Source of the DNA: Ligustrum vulgare | Taxonomy: Eukaryota > Streptophyta > Magnoliopsida > Lamiales > Oleaceae | DNA: 64,000 nt | Assembly: GCA_963555705.1 (NCBI GenBank) | Contig: OY743190.1 | Location: 18,421,491-18,485,490, forward strand | Reading direction: 5' to 3' | Shown: positions 23,406-33,239 of the stretch, piece after piece | Layout of the letters: each line of letters starts with the position of its first letter | How positions within the stretch are numbered: position 1 is the stretch's first letter | Notes under the pieces: generated by a model | What the model was told of the DNA's origin: nothing | Databases searched by the model: none | What the model saw: only the letters and a program-made list of their open reading frames with translations | Program-made: the position numbers and the translations under genes

Positions 23406-24537
23406 TCATCCTACACAGCTAATCTGAGGAGTTAATTTCATAGACCTCTTCCTCCCTGACCTTGTGAATGGCGATCGTGTGCTGACGAATGGCACCCTTG
23501 TGTGTGTCGAACGTCTTTTCCCTGTATTGGTTGGTCGGACATCTACTAGCTCTTCATTTAACGGGGCCACGGCATTGTCTTCCAATGGAACTAGTGAAGC
23601 TGCAATAGTAACGTAGAGAATTTGAACTTTTTTGTGTATACAAAGTACAGTCAAAACATTAATATTTTAATCAATATTCGTAAAGCACAATATTACCGGT
23701 GTATTCTTGAAAAAAGCCTCGTAGGTGCGTTGTTGTGGCTGCTTCTTAGCTGTCCAACTAAGAATTCGTGGCGTTCGAATTCCTAGACACTTGGCAAAGC
23801 ATTCACCTAGTTCAAGGACAGCCTCGTATGCCCATATCTGCCATGAAATGTAAACAATTACAACGTGGATCGAAAGCGATGGGTAGGATATTAAAAGAAT
23901 TTAGAACAAAATATACCAACGATTCAAATCATATGAAATACCTGCAGTGCTAGAGGGAAACCACGAATGGTATATGTAATCTCCTTCTCCTGTTTGGCCT
24001 TTGTATTCCCCACTTTCTTCAACCACCCACATTTGAATGCCTTAATCACTCGGTGGTAACCAATCTTCCCCCAAGGATATTCGAAAAAAAGGTTCAAGTT
24101 GTCTACTAGAGCCAACGTGTTGAGATCAATGCCAATGTTTTGCTCAGGGGCTATAAAAACACCTTCAACAAGTAAAGCTAGGCCTAGTTTATATCGATCC
24201 GCCCTTGGTGTGGAAGAGTGTAACAGTACCAAGTCACCACAAGTGACTCTATCACTTCCTTTGAAGTACCTTTCTTTAAGCCTCTTTTTTGTATTGTCTT
24301 CTCGTACTCCTCGGGATTCACCTGCGGGCCACATTTAAGCCTAGTCACAATTTCATACTCATTCAGCCCAAACCTACTATAATGCCCATTGAAATTGAAC
24401 CATAACTCATTTATCTTGCCCGAGTCAAGTAGGCGGAATAGTAGTTGTTGCATCAATTGTGCTGAGAATTGCAGCTCTGCGAGTTCTATCCAATACCCGA
24501 AGCACGAATTTTTATTGAAAGTTGTCCAATCTATCAA
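23406..24537 (-). pseudogene. DUF1985-domain gene carried by the MULE, frameshifted
   Basis: The minus-strand reading shows a DUF1985 domain. It begins at 24537 (FNKNSCFGYWIELAELQFS), then FNGHYSRFGLNEYEIVTRL, then, after a one-base frame change near 24300, KERYFKGSDRVTCGDLVLL and LVDNLNLFFEYPWGKIGYHR, ending FPLALQ at a GT donor (23942/23941). A second exon (23837-23697, 47 codons) starts with IWAYEAVLELGECFAKCLG and ends NTP before GTAATA. A third, basic region runs about 23600-23406. DUF1985 proteins are typical cargo of plant MULEs, often fused or linked to ULP1 SUMO-protease-like domains; no protease part is seen. The frameshift indicates decay, and the joint to the third exon is uncertain. 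Confidence 0.75.
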
Positions 24538-25881
24538 ATACCACCTTTATGTACTTGAGCTGGCTTCTCTACGATATATGTGTGCATTCTATCTTCCTCA
24601 GGTAGTACGAACAGGAAGTTCATCTGCACAATATAAAAAACCACTTAATGATGATAATAGTACACATTTCAGTCATCCACATGCTAGGAAATGTAAGAAG
24701 AAGATGGTAAATGGAAATGTCTATCGAATGAAACAAATTAGCCCGTTTGTCGACAATAACAGATTTATTCTATCGTGATCGACAAAATTTATCGAAAGAT
24801 GATTATAAAGATATTTCATTCTAAATCCAGTATGTAACATGCAATCCTCAATCCTAATTGTACAGGCCTGTAAAAATTAATGTGAGACTAAGTGGACAAA
24901 ACTATAGATAACCGCTTGTTCAAATTTTGATTCACTTAATAAGAGGGATGTCTAAAAGCATTAAGCTAAACTCAATATAACTAGTCATCCAAATGCAAGA
25001 AAATGCAATCATTAGTAGGTAAATGGAAATGTCAATCGAATGAAACAATAAACCCCAACTATCGAGAATTACAGATTTCATCTGTCAAGAACGACAAAAA
25101 TGTCTCGACGGATGACTATAAACATGTAACAATCTAATTTAAGTATGTTAGACACACCCACGTATCATTGTCCTCACTTCCTGACTCTACAAGCATGTGT
25201 CACTACAATTGTCGAAATGCATGTCACGTTCAAGAACATTTCAACCTTTTTGAGCGATAGCAAATAATTAATGTGAGAATAAGAAATGAAAATATAGAAA
25301 ACTAATTGCTCATATTTTTGAATAACATGAAGAGATGTATGGGTGAAATCTTGAAGCAAAACTCAATATTTCCCATGAATTCTATACTACTACTTAACAG
25401 TTTAAGTGCTTCTTCTTCCATTCCAACCACCCACCAGTTTACCCTAAACCACTTCCTCCCTCATTTAACATTTGGAAAAATCACTTCAACAATCCCCGTT
25501 TATAAACCAAACCCACTTCCTACTTCTGTCCCCACTTAAAATCCGAAACCAGTTCTTCCTCCCATCACCATTTACAAGCCGAACCAACTTCCCCAACCTG
25601 TTCCCATTTACAAGCCAAAGCCAAATGAAGGGCATGAAGCACCAACACCCATTCAAAACTTAATCCACTACAAAAATTGATTTCAGTAATGAATTTGGGT
25701 TCCACATCATATGGTAAAACTCTTTGTGAGTTTTGTTCCAAACAAAAAAAAAACAAAAAAAATAAAAATAAAAATAATAAATTGGAAACCGACAATGGCT
25801 GGCGAGAGAAGGGTAGAAAACAAACAACAACAACACGCGAGTCGCTGAATGAATGTGCGGGTTTTTGGTTACTAACCTTCA
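24538..25881. other. MULE interior without clear gene
   Basis: AT-rich sequence. A proline-rich stretch near 25390-25660 with repeated TACAAGCC/TATAAACC motifs gives short frames on both strands, but no recognisable domain or consistent frame. It may be upstream exon or promoter sequence of the minus-strand DUF1985 gene. Confidence 0.35.
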
Positions 25882-26097
25882 ATGTCGACGCCGGAGTATG
25901 TCGATCTTGATCGGGGAGGGATTTTGGATGAAATCGATTTCTCAGTTTTGGATGAAGAAGATGGAGTGGCTTTGGAGGGATTTCGTTCCCCTTCTATTTT
26001 GCCTTATGCACAAGTACCAAAACCGACGGTGACAGCATTGTTTGATAATGGGTCTACTTTTTGTACTTCCAATTTTAAAATGTCAATTCCGTACTAG
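25882..26097 (+). CDS. Short ORF near the right MULE end, unknown
   Basis: A 71-codon frame starting MSTPEYVDLDRGGIL, acidic, lying 130 bp inside the right MULE terminus. No domain is recognised. It could be a chance frame or a captured fragment. Confidence 0.2.
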   Translation: MSTPEYVDLDRGGILDEIDFSVLDEEDGVALEGFRSPSILPYAQVPKPTVTALFDNGSTFCTSNFKMSIPY

Positions 26098-26236
26098 TTG
26101 GATGGAAATGGGGAAAAAAATTCTGCAAGGGGCAAATGTGTCAAAAAATGTTAGATTTGCCAAAATCATGAAAATATGTCATTTTTGTTCATACAAATCC
26201 AAAAGTGTCATGGAATGCAATTTCCTCTATATTTAA

Positions 26237-26700
26237 TGATAAACAACAACAAGATTTTTCCCTGAAAGCCACCCAATCGAGTGGTTCAGCATGGAGCGAT
26301 CGCTTGCTTGGCCCAATATTTACTATACCATTTTAACATGCAAACGCGCGAGTATCTGTGGTGCGGTTGCATGGTAATACATTTTTCCATCAATTTCCTT
26401 CTTTCGATTCCAACGAGTTGGTCCTCATCTTATTATTGCTGGTAAGTCATTCGTCTTCTAATTAATCAAATTCCACCCTTATACTTCTGAATTTCCTCAA
26501 TTACATTCTTATTCCCTTGATTTCTTCAATTAAACCCTTGAACAATTGAGTTCTTTCAATTTAGCCCCGCTTTGATCTTTAGTTAATTTCATCAACTTTC
26601 ACTTTGTACACTTTAGTCCAAATAACTCTCAATTTAATCTTCATTTGCTTCAATTTCTTCATTCTTTCAACTTTGGGATATATGCTGAAATAAAAATTAT
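26237..26700 (-). repeat. Right half of the LTR that the MULE entered
   Basis: The reverse complement follows the first half of the LTR at 10096-11854: the GC-rich GTGCGGTTGCATGG motif (26359-26372), the GTCCTCATC/CTTATTATTGC segment, repeated TTCAATT tracts, then CTGAAATAAAAATTATT, equivalent to bases near the LTR start. It is much diverged, so the target LTR was old. Its outer end is not defined. Confidence 0.6.
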
Positions 26701-26737
26701 TAACAACTAAATCAATAGCTTTATTATTAAATGATAA

Positions 26738-26764
26738 CTAGTTTCACACCCGTGCAATGCACGG
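26738..26764 (-). repeat. Helitron 3' hairpin and CTAG terminus
   Basis: Plus-strand CCGTGCAATGCACGG (26750-26764) forms a 6-bp stem with a three-base loop, eight bases from CTAG at 26738-26741. In Helitrons this hairpin acts as the transposition stop signal. Confidence 0.85.
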
Positions 26765-26840
26765 ACATATTTTGTTGAAAAATAATGTACTGAAACAGAA
26801 CAATAGGAAGAAAAAGCAAAAACTCACAAAAGTCAATGCC

Positions 26841-26867
26841 AATAATAATAATAATAATAATAATAAT

Positions 26868-26906
<39 letters not shown>
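26841..26906. repeat. (AAT)n microsatellite
   Basis: A trinucleotide tract with one interruption (TAATATTAAT), about 66 bp, inside the Helitron. Confidence 0.95.
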
Positions 26907-26909
26907 TGT

Positions 26910-28734
26910 CTTATCAAGAGTTGTACAAATTTTGAAAAACCTTCTTATACACATTTGTCGTTACATTTGTTGAGATTTCACTTAAAACATAGAACACAAG
27001 GAAATGGGCAAGCTCAGCAAAGAATCAAGTCAAGGCTCGCTAGCTTGCTTGATTGATCAAATCCACGGAACGAACTAACTTCTTGGCAAAGAAAAGGAGT
27101 TTCCATCGTCATCTCATATCAATATATTAAAACCAACACGATTCGTAACTCTCGATACTGTTACATAGTTTCCCATGACTGAAAATCGACTTTTTTAGGA
27201 TTAGTCCCTCGTGCAAAATTGATTGACCTTAACTCTTATATGCCAATAAATAACTTATTTAATCAAAAGCATTTTTTATTTTTAACAAAAGATAGTGCAA
27301 AACATATTAAACCCTTTAACCCCTATTTTCTTTAGATTAAAATCTGATTATAATTTATCGTCAAACTCAACAATTTTAATTTGAACTACAAAATTTTTGG
27401 AAAATGTAGTTTTTTAAATCACGCATTTCACTAACTCTTATCAAAATGTATTTGAAATTTTGATTTTAAGCTATACCAAACAAAAGCTAATTTAAAATTA
27501 TAATTAAAAAAAAAAGTTTATTAGATTAATTAGAAATCAAATAAGTTTATGTGATTCATTAAAACACAAATTCATGTGATTCATTAAAACATAAATAAGT
27601 GAAACCCATATTAAAAATTAATTGGAATATGTGAGCCAAAAAATTAGACAAATTAACACTAAAATTCGGAACTAGCATATTAAACAAAAAACTCATTTTC
27701 AAAAAAAAAACAATTAAACAAAATGTAAACCAAACGAAATTTCTAGAATACACTATATAAATGATTATGTTAGATGGAAGGTGAAATATGGTGCCATGAT
27801 AAATATACAAACCATGAGATTAACAAACCCTAAACTTGGAAGGCTTATAAGATCATTTCCAGTTAGAAAAGATTCGTGAAAAATGCAATATGATAAGTTT
27901 CTTGCAAATGAAATCAAATACTGAAATAAAAGGAAATCATCAAGAGAAAATATGTCATACTTTTGGAAATTCTGATCAGATCCAAGTTTCGATAGACAAT
28001 CTTGTTTGTCTCTGGATAAATATCAGTTTTTAGAAGAGCACCTAAAACTTCTAACCTATAGAAGACTTACTTCTTAGCAATTAATCAAACCTTATGCTAT
28101 AATCTATCCTATGCTCTTCGGCATATAGACGTTCAACCCTATGTGATTCTTAATAGCTTTCTCTATTAGACCTATGCCTTCAAGAACATTGACAAAAATG
28201 ACAAAATTGGGTTTGGTTTGAGAATTTTTTAGAGTTCAATAATATATTAATTATGTCAATGCTCTAGGCTTTACCAGTTTCACCTAAATGTATAATATTA
28301 AATCAATCAACTTCAACTCAAATAGAGATATAAACACGAGATACTACGTAGATATAAAGGTACACACTACACAGGCAATAGCATTACATGAACTTAACAA
28401 AGACTTCAATTAAACTTTACTTAGCTCAGCAGGTATAACAAACCAATACTTCCACTTGTGTACATTATCACAGCGATATCAACTGCAAGAAGTAAATCAG
28501 GCTTGATTGAATTTTCATAGCTGAACCTCTCTACATTAGAGAAGGAAGTAATTTTCCAACTGTTGCTCACAAAAAAAAATCTCATACATTTACTTGTATC
28601 AAAAAAGCTAAGAGAAATTTAAAACATAGTATAAAAGAAAGCATCAACAACAAAAACCAAGGAGATTTTTGTACCTATGTTTGCATTGACAGTTATCCCT
28701 TTAACAAAAATCATGTTCTCATTAGTAGACTTTT
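26910..28734. other. Helitron interior, no gene seen
   Basis: AT-rich DNA without conserved frames. Some ORFs of 60-100 codons are low-complexity. Intron or intergenic DNA from captured loci cannot be excluded. Confidence 0.4.
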
Positions 28735-29088
28735 TTTGCATAGCTCATGTGCAAAATCAATGTCATCCGTGTCACAAGCAATGGAATGAGCATCCTAAAT
28801 GTGGCCAAATCTAGTGTACATCCATTGTCTATCATTTTCTTGTACAATCTTTTGACCTCCATTGAATTCCCTTCATAAACAAACCCTTAAATTAACACAT
28901 AATTAACACCATTAGGCTTCATCCCCATATCCTCCATCCCCTCGACCACACCTACAACCTCCATTACCCTCCACATCTTTACTAATCCATGCAACTTTGC
29001 ATTGTAACTCCTAGCATCAGCACTCAAAATTTTCTTTTCCATCAATCCACATATCTTTTCTGCCTCGTCAAACCTACCACTCTTGGTT
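28735..29088 (-). pseudogene. PPR gene fragment captured by the Helitron
   Basis: Minus-strand translation gives consecutive pentatricopeptide-repeat units: GRFDEAEKICGLMEKKIL, then ARSYNAKLHGLVK, then a GMEDMGMKPNGVNYVLI unit, then KRLYKKMIDNGCTLDLATF and, after a frame change, DIDFAHELCKKSL. One in-frame stop follows NYVLI, and a frameshift lies near the end. The pattern resembles small mitochondrial PPR proteins of the At1g55890/At3g13150 type by memory. Only about three repeats are present, with no start codon or transit peptide. It lies inside a Helitron, the usual setting for gene-fragment capture, and is not functional. Confidence 0.75.
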
Positions 29089-31022
29089 CTTTAATTGTAC
29101 TGCATCCAATCCCTGCTGCTGAAATTAAACTAATAGCATAATGTACAATGTAACAGCAATCAATAGCAAGAAATAATTCAGAAATAATTAACAATTCAAT
29201 TCAACGCATAGAATAGAACATGCACAAAATAAAAATAAATCAAGCAAAATAAAGTCCAGATTGAATAGGAAGTTACAGTCAATCTCTTCATAGATCGAGT
29301 GGCGGTTTGGTGTTTCCGGTGAAGGTGGATCACCTGGAGGAATTCAGATTCGAGTCCCTAAAATTTCTTCTGTAGAATGTCGGAACTTTTATACATTTTT
29401 TTACAAAAATTTTTCGTTGGCTTTCTGTGTGTAGAGAGAATGCCTTACGGCCATCACACAACAGGCGCGACAGTTTATCTTTCCGATTTCACTTTGATTT
29501 TCCATTTTCCTGAAAAATTAGCATCATATCATGATATTCGACAACTAAGTCCCATTCATAGAGTCATGCATAAATAAGAAGATTATTATTTACCATATTT
29601 TGGCATTGGGCTTATCTTCACCAAACTCGTGATCTCTACTTTAGTGACCAGAAATTCCCTTGAAATATTCATCCTCGACAGAAATCGAAGAATTCCCCTG
29701 TGTTGCAGCTGAATCCCTTTGCCCTTTTCCATTTGAACCGTATGATTGTTCTGGTATTTCATTGATTTAAGTATTGTAAGATTGAATTGCTATTGATGAA
29801 GCCGATGTTATTGTTGAGGATGAAGATGATCTTCGAGTGAACTGATGCTTTAGATGATTATGAGTACACTAAGACCACAATAGAAAATTCTTAAACTGGT
29901 TAGAAGACATTCTAATTAATAATCAAACAACGAATCATTCTCAACTCAAATGACAAAACATGAATCAAAAAATTAAATCATGACAGATATAATCAAAATG
30001 AGTAGAAACAGGATCTAGATCGCAACCTATTGCTTGAGTAATTGGAAAAGGGAGGAATATTCTTGAAATCTAAAATGGGACAAAAGGATCGAAGAGAGTT
30101 AAATCAATCCATCCAAGATCCAAAAAGAAAAAGATTTAAGAAATTGATAAACGAACCTGTTTGTGATGAGTCTGATTTGGGAAATCTGAAGGAAATTGTT
30201 GCGAATTACGAATTCAAAGAAATGGATTCTTTGAAGAATTTAAAGAGTAGGGTCTTACCATTGGAGCAGGCGTAGGTGTCTTGTCAGTGATGAAGAGTAG
30301 CGACAGACTGATTGGTGGTTGGGGCCTTCAGACTGAGAAAGGAAAATGAATGGGAATGAGATCGAGAGAGGCGGATGGGGCTGAAAAGAGGGACAAACAG
30401 AGAAGAAGTGGGGTGAAATGTGGGTATTTGCTGCAGTTATGATCCCTGTAACACGGAAATCAGCTACCATCTCGAGCACCCACTGATTCATCATTAAACG
30501 TGGTAAAACTATAAAACGAAAAAAAAAAAAAAAAAATCAGTTTACAATTTAAATTCCAGTCAAAATTAATCAAAATCTCAGTTGCTTTTAGTAATATATA
30601 GACATATTTCATGTTTTTAGTATCTAAAGTGTAGAAAATACACTTATCATCACCCCCACCCAATCTCACTACGTTTAACGTTAAGCCACTTGTTTGGTGA
30701 AAAAACTAGTTCTTCCACCATACACGGAAAGCAATAACCGATTAAGGAAGTAATGATTCGGTAGTAGATGACAACTGCAGCAGAATAAATAACATTAGCA
30801 AGAATAATATCTCATCCTTAAATGTTCTTTTCCTCTTAATACAAATTTTGAAAAACTTCTTTGCACACAACATTTAATGTTGAATTTATTTAAATATTTA
30901 AAACACGTTTAACCAAATAAACTCTAGCATGTAAATGTAAATAAATAATCTTAAACATAAGGTTATTTAAAAATATATAAAATGTAAAAATGATAGACCT
31001 CCAATCTGGAAAGAGGGAGAAA
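29089..31022. other. Helitron interior with possible exon-like stretch
   Basis: Mostly AT-rich. On the minus strand near 29765-29640 a short open stretch reads EIPEQSYGSNGKGQRDSAAT and continues to a stop after ISGH, which looks exon-like but is unidentified. A lysine-rich frame at 30042-30275 (plus) has no recognised domain. Neither is called as a gene. Confidence 0.3.
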
Positions 31023-31330
31023 ATGGGATAACATTCTTGCTACAACAAACAAAAAGTGAAGAGGGGGATGTGGTCATCAGAGGAAGATGAGAAACTCAAA
31101 AACTACATTTCCACATATGTCCACGGAAATTGAAGCTCAGTTCCACGATTTCCAGGTATTCATTTATGTGCCTGAGCGTTTTCCTCCCACAAGAGGAAGC
31201 TTAAACATAAAAATAAATCCATTTCAATTCATTGAACCTGTGTAAATAATGAATGCATCAATAGGCACCTCATGTATTTATCTTGAGTGTGCAGGGTTAC
31301 AAAGATGTGGCAAGAGCTGTAGACTAAAAT
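31023..31330 (+). pseudogene. R2R3-MYB gene fragment, exon 1 and start of exon 2
   Basis: Exon 1 is 31023-31155, 133 bp, the length usual for R2R3-MYB exon 1. It reads MG, stop, HSCYNKQKVKRGMWSSEEDEKL and continues through the R2 repeat to a GT donor at 31156. Codon 3 (TAA) and the codon at the conserved Trp after HGN (TGA) are stops. After a 139-bp intron ending GCAG, exon 2 starts at 31295 with GLQRCGKSCRLK, then hits stops where the family has the conserved W. The family binds DNA through R2 and R3 to control transcription. Here only R2 and the beginning of R3 remain, so it is dead. The retained intron shows capture at the DNA level. Confidence 0.85.
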
Positions 31331-31925
31331 AATGATGGCGTTTCTCCAAAGCTTCTCTCTCCTAGTTTTCTCTTTATTGTGTATCCTAACCCATTCCTTT
31401 TTCAAGTAAGTTGATACTTTGCTATCAAATTCACTCTGCAAAGAAGTATAGCAATAAATGAAGGTTAATGGTGGATAATGGCAAGTGCTGATGACGTCTA
31501 GGAAAGAAATGGAAGACCACAAGCAGAATTTCACAACCATACAGCTATTTAATAACTTCCATGAGAAGTGTATACAACTAAAGAGAACAGGTGGAATAAA
31601 TGCTCAATAATTGATTGTGGATCCATGAAGTGGATGAAGAAAATAAGCTACTTCAGAACATACAAAATATAGATTAGGAGGAAATAAAGCTAGAGAGCTG
31701 AATATGATACAAATTTTAGACGGGGATCTGCATTTCACTATCAAAATAAAGAAAATATTTCTTGCTTTCTCAATCAGGCATCAGTGCTACATTTACAGCT
31801 TACCATTATGTATATCAAATTACAGTTACACAATTTAATATAAAAAATCATAGTGTAATCCCATGCATTTACAGCTTACCATTATGTTTATTTGATACTT
31901 ACAACATTCAAACTTCAAAGAACTC

Positions 31926-31928
<3 letters not shown>

Positions 31929-32005
<77 letters not shown>
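31929..32005. repeat. (TA)n microsatellite, about 77 bp
   Basis: An uninterrupted AT dinucleotide run inside the Helitron. An ORF across it is an artefact. Confidence 0.95.
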
Positions 32006-32007
<2 letters not shown>

Positions 32008-32135
32008 TGGACACTTCTCTTTCCTTTTTCTTTATATTTCCCTCAATCTATTGATGTTGTGGGTTTCGACCAACTAAATGAATAAATTAGTTCTATTGAA
32101 CTTTGACATAAAGGTAAAAATGTTCCCTTCTCTTC

Positions 32136-32291
32136 TTTGTATTAACTTGTCATCATTTGTATAACAGCCCAGCTTCTTCAAGTGCAACCTGCCATTAACC
32201 CACAAAGTGTTAGCATCAATATCCCTGAGAACTTCTCCTTTTAATTTCATAACTCTGCTCTTTGAAGATCTATCTAGAATGACTAATGGCC
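32136..32291 (-). pseudogene. Unidentified exon-like fragment in the Helitron
   Basis: Minus-strand reading after a TTAAAG acceptor-like site is open for about 52 codons (PLVILDRSSKSRVMKLKG, then LRDIDANTLWVNGRLHLKKL) and ends near CAAAG. Composition looks coding rather than random. I cannot name the family. Its position inside a Helitron that carries MYB and PPR pieces suggests another captured exon. Confidence 0.4.
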
Positions 32292-33239
32292 TTTAAGATC
32301 AAAAACAAAGGATAGTTCAACATAAATCTCACAAATCAAAATTAAACAACAACAATTTTGAGTAAGAAGAATTACTTTCCAGAAGGTAATGAAGATGTGT
32401 CAATGCAAAAAATAACTGCAAATCTCGAAAGAACAGTACCTGATGTAGCCCAGACCACAAATGAGCTGGAGTGGTTGGATACGGACTGAAGCAAGCAGAA
32501 CAAAGGTGAAGAAACAACCATCAAAATCCCACCTTGAACACCAAATCACCATTCTAGCTCTCCAAAGCAAAACTCAAGTCGGCAGAACCATGTGTAACGA
32601 TCGAAATCATCTCACCTAGCCCGAAAGTAGTTTGCAGTGAACAGAGCCCATGAACTTAATACCACGAATCCAAACCCAAAACATATCATAATGGCACTAT
32701 CGCAATGCATTGGAGAAGAAGAATGCATTAAATCCAAGAAAGCCAGCCACACTCTAAGAGAGGCAAAATCAAATACCCAAAATGTACGCTCTAAGAGATT
32801 TCTGGATCTTCCTTTGTTTACTTCAAAACACTAATAATAGCAAGAAGTAGATAAGAAACTGAAGGAACTGGGTGTTGTAGTAAAAAATGGGGAGCTGACG
32901 ACAATAAGCAAGATAACTGACCAGTCGAGCTGAAGAAACCGATTGGAAGTCACTGTAGATGAATTTAGTAGCCAAATCTTACAGAGATGAGAAAATCACA
33001 ACTATCTATTGGAGAGAGAAAATTTTGAACCCTGGCGCCTCATCGACTTGAAATAAATCAGGTAACCTGACGAGATTCTTCTTGGTAGTGAGAAGCTTTC
33101 ACCGAAAGCTTCAATTCTTCTTGATTGCGAGAGGCTTCCAGCGAAAGCTTCAGTAGGAGCAGCTTTACGGATCAGTTTTAGGGGGGAAATCTTGGGCGGA
33201 AAAGTTTTGCTACTATCCATCTTTAATATAGTACATAGA

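Larger units (their letters stand above)
8784..26227 (+). mobile_element. Mutator-like element (MULE), 17.4 kb with insertions
   Basis: It is bounded by an exact 9-bp duplication TATATTTAA (8775-8783 and 26228-26236), the length used by Mutator elements. The left terminus is GGGACATTTGCATGGATGAC; the right terminus, reverse-complemented, is GAGGAAATTGCATTCCATGAC. The two are similar only over about 20 bp, so the terminal inverted repeats are weak. Both flanks belong to one older LTR, which independently supports the boundaries. It contains a transposase gene on the plus strand and, on the minus strand, an acidic ORF and a DUF1985 gene. Removing the nested 9.8-kb retrotransposon leaves about 7.6 kb. 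DUF1985-bearing MULEs are known in plants (Kaonashi-type and related). Confidence 0.85.
26738..33239 (-). mobile_element. Non-autonomous Helitron, 6.5 kb
   Basis: On the minus strand it starts TCTATGTACTATATTAAAG (from 33239) and ends with a CCGTGC-ATT-GCACGG hairpin, an 8-base gap, then CTAG (26741-26738). It is flanked by A on the 5' side and T on the 3' side. These are the hallmarks of plant Helitrons: 5' TC, 3' hairpin, CTRR end, insertion between A and T, and no target duplication. No Rep or helicase is encoded. It carries broken host-gene pieces (PPR at 28735-29088, MYB at 31023-31330, an unidentified exon at 32136-32291). Confidence 0.82.

Noticed and set aside
25565..25882. Minus-strand 105-codon ORF
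   Set aside because: It includes a poly-Phe/Leu stretch from an A-rich run and shows no domain.
26727..27056. Asn-rich and Ile-rich ORFs on opposite strands
   Set aside because: Products of the (AAT)n tract read on each strand.
31762..32085. 107-codon ORF with an Ile/Tyr run
   Set aside because: It crosses the (TA)n microsatellite; low complexity only.
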